Made by a program: the position numbers and the translations under genes
Assembly: GCA_017311315.1 (NCBI GenBank)
Contig: CM029609.1
Coordinates: 36,640,744 to 36,704,743, forward strand
Direction of reading: 5' to 3'
Source of the DNA: Dendrocalamus latiflorus
Lineage: Eukaryota > Streptophyta > Magnoliopsida > Poales > Poaceae
DNA: 64,000 nt
The notes under the pieces: model-generated
Seen by the model: only the letters and a program-made list of their open reading frames with translations
Database searches by the model: none
Told to the model about the DNA's origin: nothing
Part shown: piece by piece, positions 42,040-52,027 of the stretch
Layout: every line of letters starts with the position of its first letter
Numbering within the stretch: position 1 is the first letter of the stretch

Positions 42040-43020
42040 CCAAGGCACGAGAAGAGAAAAAAAGCACAAACACCACCGGCCGCCGGCCAGCAGCCGGCCG
42101 GAGTGCCTGAAGCATCTCTTGGTTGCCGCCGCACCCATATGTGCGCTGCCATCACCGGCTCGAAGCCATGGCCGGTTCACCGACGCCTGTGCCCGAAAAC
42201 AGATCTGGCACTGCCGCTCGCGCAAGGCTGCAACCCAGCAGTGCGCCGCCATGGCCGCCTCCCGTAGCCATGCGCAGCCTCGGCCGCTGCCTGCCGTCGT
42301 GCGCGCCACCCGAGGGAAACCGGCTAGCACGCCGCATGAAGCCGCCGCTGGCCCCGCCGACAGCCGCCTCCCGCACGAGGCGCCGCCGCCGTTGGTCTCC
42401 GCGCCTCGGCTTCCGGCCCGCAGCCGCACGGCGTCGCCCGCCTTCACCTCGCCGCACCACCCTGCGCCCGCATGCGCTTGGCCCCGGCCACCCGTGCCGC
42501 TCCCGCCGCCTTGTCGGCCGTAAGCGGACCCACTGCCACGCCTCCCCGCATGTGTGCCCGTCTCGGTCCGGCCTGCAGCCCGAGTCCTCGATCACAGCTC
42601 GTAGCCGTGCGCCGTCCCCCGACCACGACCCGCAGCCGCATTCCCACCGCGGCCTGCAGCCACCGGCCCCGCCGCCTTGGCCTCCACCGACGCTCAGCCC
42701 GAAGCTGCTCGTCTTGCGCCCGCATGCACCAAGGCGCCGGCCACCCATGCCGTGCCGGCCTTCCCCGAGGTCGCCCGCCGCCGCACCGTCTTGCGCCCGC
42801 ATGCGCCCCAGCGCCGGCCAACCGTACCACGTCGACACCTCCGCTCGGCTTACTCGCCGCCCGGCTAGGCCACACCGCGCCGCCCGAATCCGGCGCCTCC
42901 CGCCGCGCCCGCACGCCGCTCGCCGCTCGCTGGCGCCGCCGGCTCGGCCCGGTCACCAGGCCACGCCCGAGCCACATGACTGCCGCCGCCACCGGTAGTG
43001 GGGAGTAGGGGAAACCCTAC
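42040..43020. other. GC-rich island in the copia leader
   Basis: Nearly 1 kb of very GC-rich sequence in an otherwise AT-rich element. It is open in several frames on both strands (e.g. 291 codons at 42123-42998 plus, 228 codons at 42152-42838 minus), yielding Pro/Arg/Ala-rich translations without domains. An imperfect repeat built on TTGCGCCCGCATGC and GCGCCGGCCA recurs near 42460, 42715 and 42795. It may be a captured host fragment or low-complexity expansion. I do not call a gene. Confidence 0.5.
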
Positions 43021-43673
43021 TCGCCCCTTTGAGGCTGCACAACCGGGCCGGCCGAGGAGATGGGCCGCAGCAGGCTGAATGGAGATAGGCCGGGTGGAGA
43101 GAGAACACAAACGGGGGGAAGGCCCGAATCGGGTCTGGGGAGGTAATCTTGCAACCTTTGGTTCTCAGTGAATTACCGATTGGCCCTTAATTATTTGCAT
43201 ATAAGTCCTAAATTTTGTAGAAAAGGCATCGTAGTTCCGAAAATTACGAATAAGCCCCTAAATTCACGAGCGGGTCCAGAATTTTGCAGAAAACCCCTTA
43301 GTAAATCAAAAAATTGCACGAATTTTTCTCTGAACTGAAAATTTAAGTATAAACCCCCAGGAATTGCAGAATTCGCTGAAAAATTTATATTCTAACATAA
43401 AAGGGCCTCGGGAATCCGAATTTTGAATCATTTTTAGCATTTGAAGCTTATTTATTTATGCCATTATTATTCTCTGTATTTTCTGTATTTATTTACTGTT
43501 TTGGTTAATTGTAATTACTGAAAATTGCTTTTAATCACTGAAATTAGCAGTAAAATTATAGAAAATGCACAGAAAATTATGAAACATTATGAGAATCTTT
43601 TGTACCATTTATTTACTCACAGTAAATTATTTATGTGCATGTTTACCTGCAGTAAACTTATATTCACATATAG
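43021..43673. other. Copia leader, AT-rich part
   Basis: Repeated AAATTTTGCAGAAAA/AAATTGCAGAATT-like words and no coding frame. Confidence 0.5.
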
Positions 43674-44553
43674 ATGACTGACATCATGAAACAGGAGTTC
43701 GAGGAGCTGGCACAGTATAACCAAAACTATCTGACATGAGCATCCGATGTCGAGATTGTGCTTGGAGCCAAGAAGCTCCGCGCGGCTATTGGGATTGGCG
43801 GACGGAATGACGCCCAACCCACACTTGAGAAGAATGATCAGGCATTTCATTTTCTCAGGCACCACCTCTGCCTCACTCTCAAGAATGAGTATATACAGAG
43901 AAAAGCGCGCTAGCACTCTGGACCGCACTCAAGAAGCGGTTTGAGAGGCTAAAGTACATCATTCTTCCTCAAGCAGAGTAAGAGTGGATCAGACTGAGGT
44001 TTACCGACTTTAAGACGGTCGGGGAATACAATTCTGTCTTGCACAAGATTTGTACCCCAATACAGAAGATTGAGAAAACCCTTCCACCCAAATGAAGTAC
44101 AATCCGCACGCAATTATCGTCAAGACGGCTATGAGGAATATGCCGAATTGATTGATATGATGCAGGTTGCGGAGGCTCAGGACAAAGTTCTCCGCAAAGA
44201 ACTAAGTCACTCAACCATCTAGGAGCTCCACTGGCCGTGAAGTCAACGCCGGGAGCTACAAGGTGCGAAAGCCTTTGATGAAGAAAAGAGGAAGAAAGGG
44301 TAAGACTGTAGCCCAGAAAAGCGAATCAGATGCTCCACAAGAGAATAAGGCTAACAAGCCAAAGCGGGATGACAAAGGGTAGCATGAAGCCCACTCTGCA
44401 TCGGCAGAGGGGGAGAGTTCTGAGCAGCTGCCTGCACCGATGGAGGTTGAAACCATCACGACAGCAGCACCCCCTCTCGACCTAGAAGCAGCCACCGTCA
44501 TGATTTCTCTTGAAGAGAACGTCAACCCCAAGAAAATAGCAGAAAAAGTCTAG
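43674..44553 (+). pseudogene. Copia gag relic
   Basis: The ATG at 43674 gives MTDIMKQEFEELAQYNQNYL, then a TGA (43737-43739) where Trp is expected. It continues ASDVEIVLGAKKLRAAIGIG and QAFHFLRHHLCLTLKNEY, the UBN2-like copia gag fold. Later stops (43911 and beyond) and a frame change lead to an EEYAELIDMMQVAEAQDK stretch near 44130-44190 and Lys-rich remains. It is non-functional. Confidence 0.65.
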
Positions 44554-44799
44554 TGCACTGAATGCATTTCGACTTTAATTGTCATTTATTTTATGTGGAA
44601 GAATATGTTAGAATTTGCATAGATGGTACTTAAGAATTGTTATTTTCTCGTGACGGTTGGATGATATTTGAAGAATTCATTCATTTATTCAGTTTATGAT
44701 GGCATGATATGTTCTGATATTGGAGTATTTTATTTATGTGTTGATTACCTTCTCATACATGTTAATAAATACCCTATATTAGAACACGTGTAGCGCCCT

Positions 44800-47700
44800 A
44801 TGAAGGAAGTATGCTTAGCTAACAGCGGCACAACACATATCATCTTAAGAGAGATTGAGTATTTTCAGTCGATTCGTAAGAGCACTGGCAGCCTTACGAC
44901 AATCGTCAGAAGCGATGCATGTATAATTGGTTCAGGAAGAGCCACAATGGGCACAACTTTGGTCATTGGATAAGCCTTATTGTACCCAGAATCAGCTATA
45001 ACTCTCCTAAGTTTTAAGAATATTTGCGCCAACGGTTTCCACGTTGAGACTAAAGAAGAGTACGGTAAGGAATACCTACTCATTACGAAGCGCGAAGAGA
45101 ATGGAAAAGTGCATTACAAAAACTTCCTTCACTAGAAACTGAGCTATATTATACCAACATTAAGGCACCCGCAGCCTACACTGTCCCCGAAGACAGTATT
45201 TAGAAACTCTGAACCCTTCTGTCTCTGGCATGACAGATTAGGCCACCCAGGTCTTAGGATGATGAGAAATATTATAAACAATTCCCAAGGGCATAATATT
45301 AATGTGAAGAATTTTCCGAATCATGAAGATTTTGTGTGCCCTCCATGTGCCACCAGGAAACTAATAACTAGACCATCCACTCTGAAAGTAAAGGATGAAG
45401 TCCCTGTATTCCTGGATCGCATCCAGGGAGACATTTGCGGTCCCATTCAGCCCATCTCAGGGTCATTCAAGTATTTCATGGTGCTCATTGATGCTTCATC
45501 GAAGTGGTCATATGTGGGTTTGTTGTCCACAAGAAACCACGCCTTTGCAAAATTGATCTCGCAGATCATTCGCATCAGAAATGTGTTTCCTGAGCATCAT
45601 ATCAAGTCCATCAGAATGGACAACGCCGGCGAATTTACTTCAAAGGCATTTGATGATTATTGCATGGCGATGGGAATTGCAGTCGAGCACTTGGTACCGC
45701 ATATCCATACCCAGAATAGTTTGGGAGAGGTTTTAATTAAGAGAATTAAATTTATTGCCCGACCCCTCTTGCATAATTGTAATTTGCCAGCTACATGTTG
45801 GGGACACGCAGTCCTACATGTTGCATAATTTATTGCCCGACCCCTCTTGCATAATTGTAATTTCCCAACATTAGGGGGAGGAAATCAACCCCTTGATGAA
45901 GAATGTCGGGAAATTACGTGGCAAGCCACAGGAATCCATGCAGATGACTCGCGCATTAGTGAAGCAAATAGATAAGTCCAGAAGACAAGAGAAGTCCAGA
46001 AGATAATCGATTTGCAAAAACTAGCAAATCAACTGCCTGATCACTTTAGTGATTTGAAGAGCGTGACTAAGTCGTATGTGCCTGCACGCACTGCACCGGA
46101 GAGGGTTGAAATACCAAAGAAAATTGAAGGTATCCCTAATCTCGTCCAGAGGCCTCAGAAAAATAAAAAAGAGGACGAGAACTCCGGATCCTCGAATCCT
46201 TAGTAACCGGGGACGCCTGGTGAAGAAGGATAAGAAGGATTTATCACAGCCGATCACTGAAGTCCCCCAGAATGAAAAGGGGAGCCAGTTGAGACCTGGC
46301 ACAAGTATAACACCTTCAGAAAAGGGCATACCGGATCTGAATATCCCCATCAGCACGGATGTGTGCGCACACATCGGAGCCGAAAAACTAAAGGGAATTG
46401 CCACCGCAATTGAAAGAAGCGATGCGCAAGGTGAAGCTCCAGCAGAAGCAATCACACCAGAAGAAGCAACTCATGAAGAAATAGCTATAAATTATGTGCA
46501 CACGGGAGAGTCCCTGAATAGGACAACAGCTAATATCGATATCTACTTTGCAAAGAAAATTGCCTCCATCATTGATCTTGATCCCGAGTCTGCATCGCTC
46601 GCTGAATATAAGAAAAGATCAGATTGGGAAGATTGGAAGAAGGCAGTAGCAACTGAATTGCTATCTTTGAACAAAAGAGAGGTGTTTGGGCCCGTATGCT
46701 GCACGCCTCCCCATGTGCACCCCGTTGGGCACAAGTGGGTATTTGTTCGAAAGAGAAATGAAAGAAATGAAGTAGTGAGATACAAAGCAAGGCTAGCAGC
46801 CCAAGGTTTCACTCAACGTTCTAGAATTGATTATGAAGAAACCTACTCCCCAGTCATGAGTGGAATTACCTTTAGATATTTGATCTCAATGGCAGTGAAC
46901 TTGAACTCATAAATGAAACTGATGGATGTTGTGACTGCATACCTTTACGATAACTTGGATTCAAAAATTTATATGAGAGTCCCTAAAGGAATACCTCTCC
47001 CGAACCAAGACAGCAAATAGAAATCTGTACAGTGTGAAACTCAGAAGGTCACAATCTAGAAGAATGTGGTATAATCGCTTAAGTGACTTTCTCTGCAAGA
47101 AAAGCTACACGAACAATGAAGACTGTCCTTGTGTATTCATACGGCGATCCCAGAATGGATTCTGTATAATCTCTGTATGTAGATGATCTGAACATCATCG
47201 GGACAGCCGAAGATATTAAAGAAGCAAGCTCCTACTTGGAGTTAGAATTCGAAATGAAAGATTTGGGCAAGACCAAGTTTTGTTTAGGCCTCAACTCGAG
47301 CATATCCCTTAAGGAATCTTGGTACATCAGTCAACCTACATCCAGAAGGTGCTTGAAAGGTTTGGCTTTGAGAAGGCATTTCCCTCGAAAGTACCGATGA
47401 TCGGTAGGTCTTTACAGCAAAGAAAAAGATCCTTTCCGACCTAGGGAAGAGGGGGAGGAAGCCCTGGGACTGGAATTCCCATACTTGAGTGCGGTGGTAA
47501 CACTCATGTACTTAGCAAACTGCGCTAGATCAGACATTGTATTTGCCGTGTACCTGCTAACAAGGTACAGTGCAGAGCCCACCAAAAAGGCATTGGCAGG
47601 GCATAAAGGACACCTTCCGATACCTCCAAAGAAGCAAAGACCTTGGATTGTCTTACAGAAAGAATCAAGATCTGAACTTGATTGAATATGCAGATGCTGG

Positions 47701-48030
47701 GTACCTGTCTGACCCGCATACTGCTAAGTCGCAAACAGGCTATGTATTTTCATGTGGTGGAACTGCAATTTCCTAGAAATCGTCTAAGCAAAGCCTCGTA
47801 GCTACTTCGACGAACCACTCAGAAATTATAGCACTGTATGAAGCCGCACGAGAGTGCGCTTGGTTCCGCTGAATGGTTCACCACATCCAGCAGTCATGTG
47901 GAATGAACATTGTGCAAACCCCCACAATTATCCATGAAGATAATGCAGCTTGCGTTGCATAAGTGCAGACGGGCTATGTAAGCATATCAACCCCAAGTTC
48001 CTCTATACTCATGAATTGCAAAGATGGACA
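44800..48030 (+). pseudogene. Copia pol relic (protease, integrase, RT, RNase H)
   Basis: Protease DSGTTHII-like sequence lies near 44820-44845. The GAG-pre-integrase FCLWHDRLGHPGLRMM is at 45222-45270. The integrase frame at 45259-45828 holds FLDRIQGDICGPIQP and IRMDNAGEF. RT (46600-46910) has GHKWVFVRKRNERNEVVRYKA-like order, with RLAAQGFTQ and DYEETYSPV, and continues with broken frames to the YVDDLNIIG catalytic box near 47180. RNase H ends near 47990 (SQTGYVFSCGG, IHEDNAAC). A 35-bp segment (TTTATTGCCCGACCCCTCTT...) is repeated at 45749 and 45829 and breaks integrase. Confidence 0.8.
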
Positions 48031-48247
48031 AGATTAAAGTACTGCACACTAAGTCACTCCCCGCATCTAGCTTTGAAAGGTGCGTGGGAGGGATTGGAAT
48101 GATGAGACTTAGAGAAGTGCAGAATTCAGGGGGAGAATTCTCTCAAGCCCGTTATCAAATCTTGATCATGAAGATTAAGTACCCAAAGGAATAAAGTCCT
48201 GAAGACCAAATGAAATTGGGTGGATTGTACTCTTTTTCCCTTGACGA

Positions 48248-48331
48248 GTCTTTTGTGATTCTGTGATTGATTCATTCTTGTTCTAAACAGAGGAATCGCT
48301 CAGACTGGTCGCCAGCGACGGTTCCTTAACA
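48248..48331 (+). repeat. Copia 3' LTR remnant
   Basis: Matches the last ~85 bp of the 5' LTR (GTGATTGATTC(G/A)TTCTT...GGTTCCTTAACA). U3 and the TATA region are absent, so this LTR lost about 160 bp although the outer TCTTC is intact. Confidence 0.85.
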
Positions 48332-48336
48332 TCTTC

Positions 48337-48422
48337 AACATTTTGCCTCTTCTCTCACGTGTAAGCTAGGGATTGTAGGCCCATGTGTCGGCGCCATCGG
48401 GATCGCCGTGGGAGTCGAAGCA
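48337..48422. other. Old intergenic island between copia and gypsy element 2
   Basis: Less than 100 bp of pre-insertion sequence, continuing from 41491 on the left and into 56166 on the right. Confidence 0.7.
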
Positions 48423-48768
48423 GCAAGTGATGAGGACATCACTGACACACATTCACCTCCAGTGGCACACACACCTGTAGTTGAGTCTTCTAAAATTCAA
48501 AAGTCAACTAGTATACAAGGTCCAATAACACGAGCGCGTGCACGTCGCCGTGGGCGACAGGTGAATTCGTTTCTTGGGCAAATTAATTATTTAATTACAG
48601 AACAAATGATATTACCTAATAAATATTGTTTACTTGTTACTACATGTGAAGGAATTTTCGGAGAAGTTGTTGATCAAGATTTGGCTAAGGCCCGACTCCG
48701 ATTGTGAGCGGCTGAGTCCTTTGATTGCTGACAAATACCTCTAATTCTTAACATCATGGGAGTCAGCT

Positions 48769-49115
48769 GGTAACGTTTCAGCATGCATAATACATATGGA
48801 TAGAAATATAATTAATTCTACTTTCACCTCCAATAAACGGCTTGTCATTTGGACTTCCCAATAAAGAGTTATGACTATTTTAGTAAGGGCTGCACAGAAG
48901 ACAAAAGGACACGCAAACAGGTTGTTGGAATTCCCAGTATCATGAAGGCCAACCTGTAATGTTTTAGCATGCATAATATATATTGATGGAAAGATAATTA
49001 AGTCTACTTTCACCTCCAACAAACGGCTTGTCATTGGACTTCCCAATAAAAAGTTATGACTGTTTTAGTAAGGGCTACACAGAAGACGAAAGGACGCGCG
49101 AACAAGCTGTTGGAT
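48769..49115 (+). repeat. 184-bp tandem duplication within the gypsy 2 LTR
   Basis: Two adjacent blocks share CAGCATGCATAATA, CTACTTTCACCTCCAA, AACGGCTTGTCAT, GGACTTCCCAATAAA and AGTTATGACT. The same duplication is present in the 3' LTR (55374-55720), so it predates this insertion. Confidence 0.85.
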
Positions 49116-49186
49116 GACCTTTGGGCTGGCTTATCTTCAAGTCTTTCTCAAGAACTTTCACACCTAACTAGGAGGGTTGTTCCTAG

Positions 49187-49194
49187 TATAAATA
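49187..49194 (+). promoter_or_regulatory. TATA box of the gypsy 2 LTR
   Basis: TATAAATA in CTAGTATAAATACCCC; conserved at 55797-55804 in the 3' LTR. Confidence 0.6.
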
Positions 49195-49552
49195 CCCCTG
49201 ATGTTTCTACTAAGGGTAAACTTGATTCTTGTTTGCATGATGGCTACTAGCTACTGTAAAACAATTGGGTCTCATCAATATTTCATCTTCGAGTGAAATT
49301 CTTCCACTATTGCTCTTGCGTCTTCTCTTGGATTTGCTAGAGCCGTTCTTCGTGAACAGGCCAATTGTGTTTGACACGGTTGGTAACCAATCAAGAAGCG
49401 GTGTAGCGATTGTGAGGTTGCTGGTCACGATCGGATCATGGTTAGCCTTCCCTTCGTCAACGTTGCAACTCAAGTTATCGGATTTCTCCTACGACGGAAG
49501 ATCGGGCCAACTCACATGCACGCATCTTAAATTGAGGCATGTGCATATCAAG

Positions 49553-49566
49553 TGGTATCAGAACCT
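49553..49566 (+). promoter_or_regulatory. Gypsy 2 primer-binding site
   Basis: TGGTATCAGAACCT starts two bases after the 5' LTR and matches the initiator tRNA-Met-type primer site TGGTATCAGAGC with one change. Confidence 0.8.
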
Positions 49567-50601
49567 ACGTTGCCGGTAGGAATTCATCTGTCCCCTAGTT
49601 TTGTTTGATTAATTTTTGTTTACCTAAAGTCCAGAAAATTAGCCCAACAAAATATTCAATTCCAAGCCCGTTGTTGCTTTCAATCCGTTAGTTTCAGTTT
49701 GCTTAATTGAATTTTCGTCCGTACTAGTCGAGTCTAGTTGTTGATCATTATCTTTGTTGAGCCAAAAAAATCCAAAAAAACAGAGAGAGTTCTTGATACC
49801 CACACCCAAAAACCATACACCACCTAAAAACAACCTCTACCCTGTTTCTGCCAGAAATTTTCTCTGCGCAGCCGACACCAAAAAATTCATATCTTTCAAT
49901 CCAGATATCCAATGCATCCAAACCGCTTTTGTTAGCTTCCTAACTCAAAATCCCACCTTTGTGTAAAATTTGGTGGTGTTGGATCAGTACGGTGAAATCT
50001 GCACGTGTTGCAAGTTGTGTAGATGCTGCTGTCTTTTCAGGATCGACCTCTACTTGAGATTTCCATACTCGGCTGAGTTGCAATCTAGTATTGGTGCAAA
50101 AAAAAAGAAAAAGTAAAAAAACAAAAAAAAAGATTGAGGTTAGACAAAAAAGGGGCCATAAAAAAATTGCAGACCAATTACCGATTTGCTGTCCAATTGG
50201 GTGTTGATCTGAAATGTTCTAAAGTTGCATATATTGATCACATTGTTTGTGTACACTCATATACACTTGACCATAGCCTATATCATCCTTGTTTGATCAA
50301 CAACTTAGGCTAAAAGCTGGTTACGAACTGTTATTCAATTTGTGCAATTTCTGAAATTACTGATTGCTTACTCCATTGCTACAAATTTTATCCCTACCTA
50401 GAACTCTACAAATTTGCCATTGATCACGTGTTCTGGTACCTTGCAATCGCTTTACTGACTTCTGTTTGAAAGTTACCACGTACCAGCAGCACATGAGCAA
50501 TCTTCGAGAAGGGTAAGAGCTTCTGTTGGTAAGGTTTGTGAAAGTTGAGGGTAGTTCATATAAGTATTTAGTTTGTTAGTTCTTTTGGTTTTCTTCTAAC
50601 C
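49567..50601 (+). other. Gypsy 2 leader
   Basis: About 1 kb of untranslated leader with A-rich runs (50097-50165) and no coding frame. Confidence 0.7.
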
Positions 50602-51912
50602 ATGGCAAGGACAAGAAGTTCTTGTGATGGATCTCGTGATGGTTCGTTTCATGGTGTGGATGAAGGTGATGGTGTGGACAAACCCTAAGCAGTACCACTA
50701 TCACCTCGGTCTCAAGCTTTGATGGATGCATTTGCCGGCACTTTTGAGCAGATGCTTTCCGATCAAGTACTTGTTCGGCTGGACGGTATGGAGAATCATA
50801 TTGGAGGAATTGAAGTACGACTTGAGCACATTGAGCATACTCCCCCAAGATAGCACCCACCACCGCGAGGCCCTCGAGATCGAGTTGGAGCAAATCACAA
50901 TGTTGTTGCTGCTCTTCTCCAACCACGGGCAAATTTGAACGCCGCATTTCAGCATGCTGCCCATGAGGAGAATGGCAACTATATGGCTGATAATGGAGAA
51001 GACCTTGATTTTGACCGTGATCGGCAGCATCTTGGGCATAATCATCGAGGAAGGGGCGGTAATGGAGGACATGCGCCTCATCGTCATGAGGGGAGAAGAG
51101 ATGATGGATTGGGTAAGATTAAATTTGTTGTTCCTTCCTTTGATGGTAAATATAATCATGCAGCATATCTTGATTGGGAACTACTAGTAGAACAAAAGTT
51201 CAGTTGTCATGACTTTCCTGAAAATAGAAGAATATGTGCTGCTACTAGTGAGTTTACAAATTATGCTTCTATTTGGTGGAGTCAATTTAAAAGAAGGGAT
51301 GATGCACCTCGCACATGGGATGAGTTGAAAAGGGTAATGAGATCTAGATTTGTTCCATCTTATTTTGAGCGTCATGTGATTAATAAGTTACAAAGATTGA
51401 ATCAAGGTAGTAAGTCTGTCGAGGAATACTATCAAGAACTGCAAATTGGCATGATCCGTGCTAATATAGAGGAACAAGAAAACGCGAAGATGGCCAGGTT
51501 TCTTGGTAGGCTAAATAAGGAGATTTAGAATATACTTGATTTTTATCATTACAATTCTTTGAATGAGCTGTTCCATTTTGCTTGTAAGGCTGAAAAGCAG
51601 GTGCATGAACAGAGGCAAAGCTACACCAGGATGAACCGCAACTATTCCAGCTCCTCCATACCATGGAAACCTTCCAGTACACAGACCAAGAAGCCCATAA
51701 ACAGTTCGGGACACAACACAATGTCACCCAGCCAGGAGCAATCAGCAAGGCGTCCTAAGTCTTCAGCACATAGGCCTACTGATTCAAAGAAGACAGTTGC
51801 TGTCCCAGCCACAAGTTCATCATCCATAGCTTCTACAGGAAGAACCAGAGAGATAGAATGCTTCAAATGCAAGGGGAAGGGGCATTACATGCGTGATTGC
51901 CCAAATCAATGA
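50602..51912 (+). pseudogene. Gypsy element 2 gag
   Basis: Starts MARTRSSCDGSRDGSFHG at 50602. A TAA at 50686-50688 interrupts the N-terminus. The gag domain (GKIKFVVPSFDGKYNHAAYL...WWSQFKRRDD...RLNQGSKSVEEYYQEL) runs at 51110-51520, with a stop at 51526-51528. The Ser/Pro-rich linker and zinc knuckle CFKCKGKGHYMRDC lie at about 51860-51900. It is close to gag of gypsy element 1. The stops imply loss of function. Confidence 0.8.
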
Positions 51913-52027
51913 GCTCTTATTATTCGGGAAGATGGAGAGTACACATCGGCAAGCGACATAGAGGAAGAAGAATCTAACCACGAGGAGCAACAGAACATTT
52001 CAGGGTCTGATTCAGAGGAGATCACCT

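Larger units (their letters stand above)
41497..48331 (+). mobile_element. Ty1/copia retrotransposon, decayed, TSD TCTTC
   Basis: TCTTC at 41492-41496 and 48332-48336 flanks the element. The 5' LTR (41497-41739) starts TGTTAAG and ends CTTAACA. The 3' LTR retains only its last ~84 bp. The internal order is primer-binding site, GC-rich leader, gag, protease, integrase, RT and RNase H; integrase before RT defines the copia superfamily. Numerous stops and frame changes make it inactive. Confidence 0.88.
48428..49550 (+). repeat. Gypsy element 2 5' LTR
   Basis: TGATGAGGACATCACTG...GTGCATATCA. Contains the pol-tail frame to 48705-48707, a 184-bp internal tandem duplication (48769-49110) and TATAAATA at 49187-49194. 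Confidence 0.92.

Noticed and set aside
42123..43008. Gene calls for the 291-, 228- and 182-codon frames
   Set aside because: Frames are open on both strands at once because of extreme GC content; Pro/Arg-rich, no domain. Kept only as a compositional observation.
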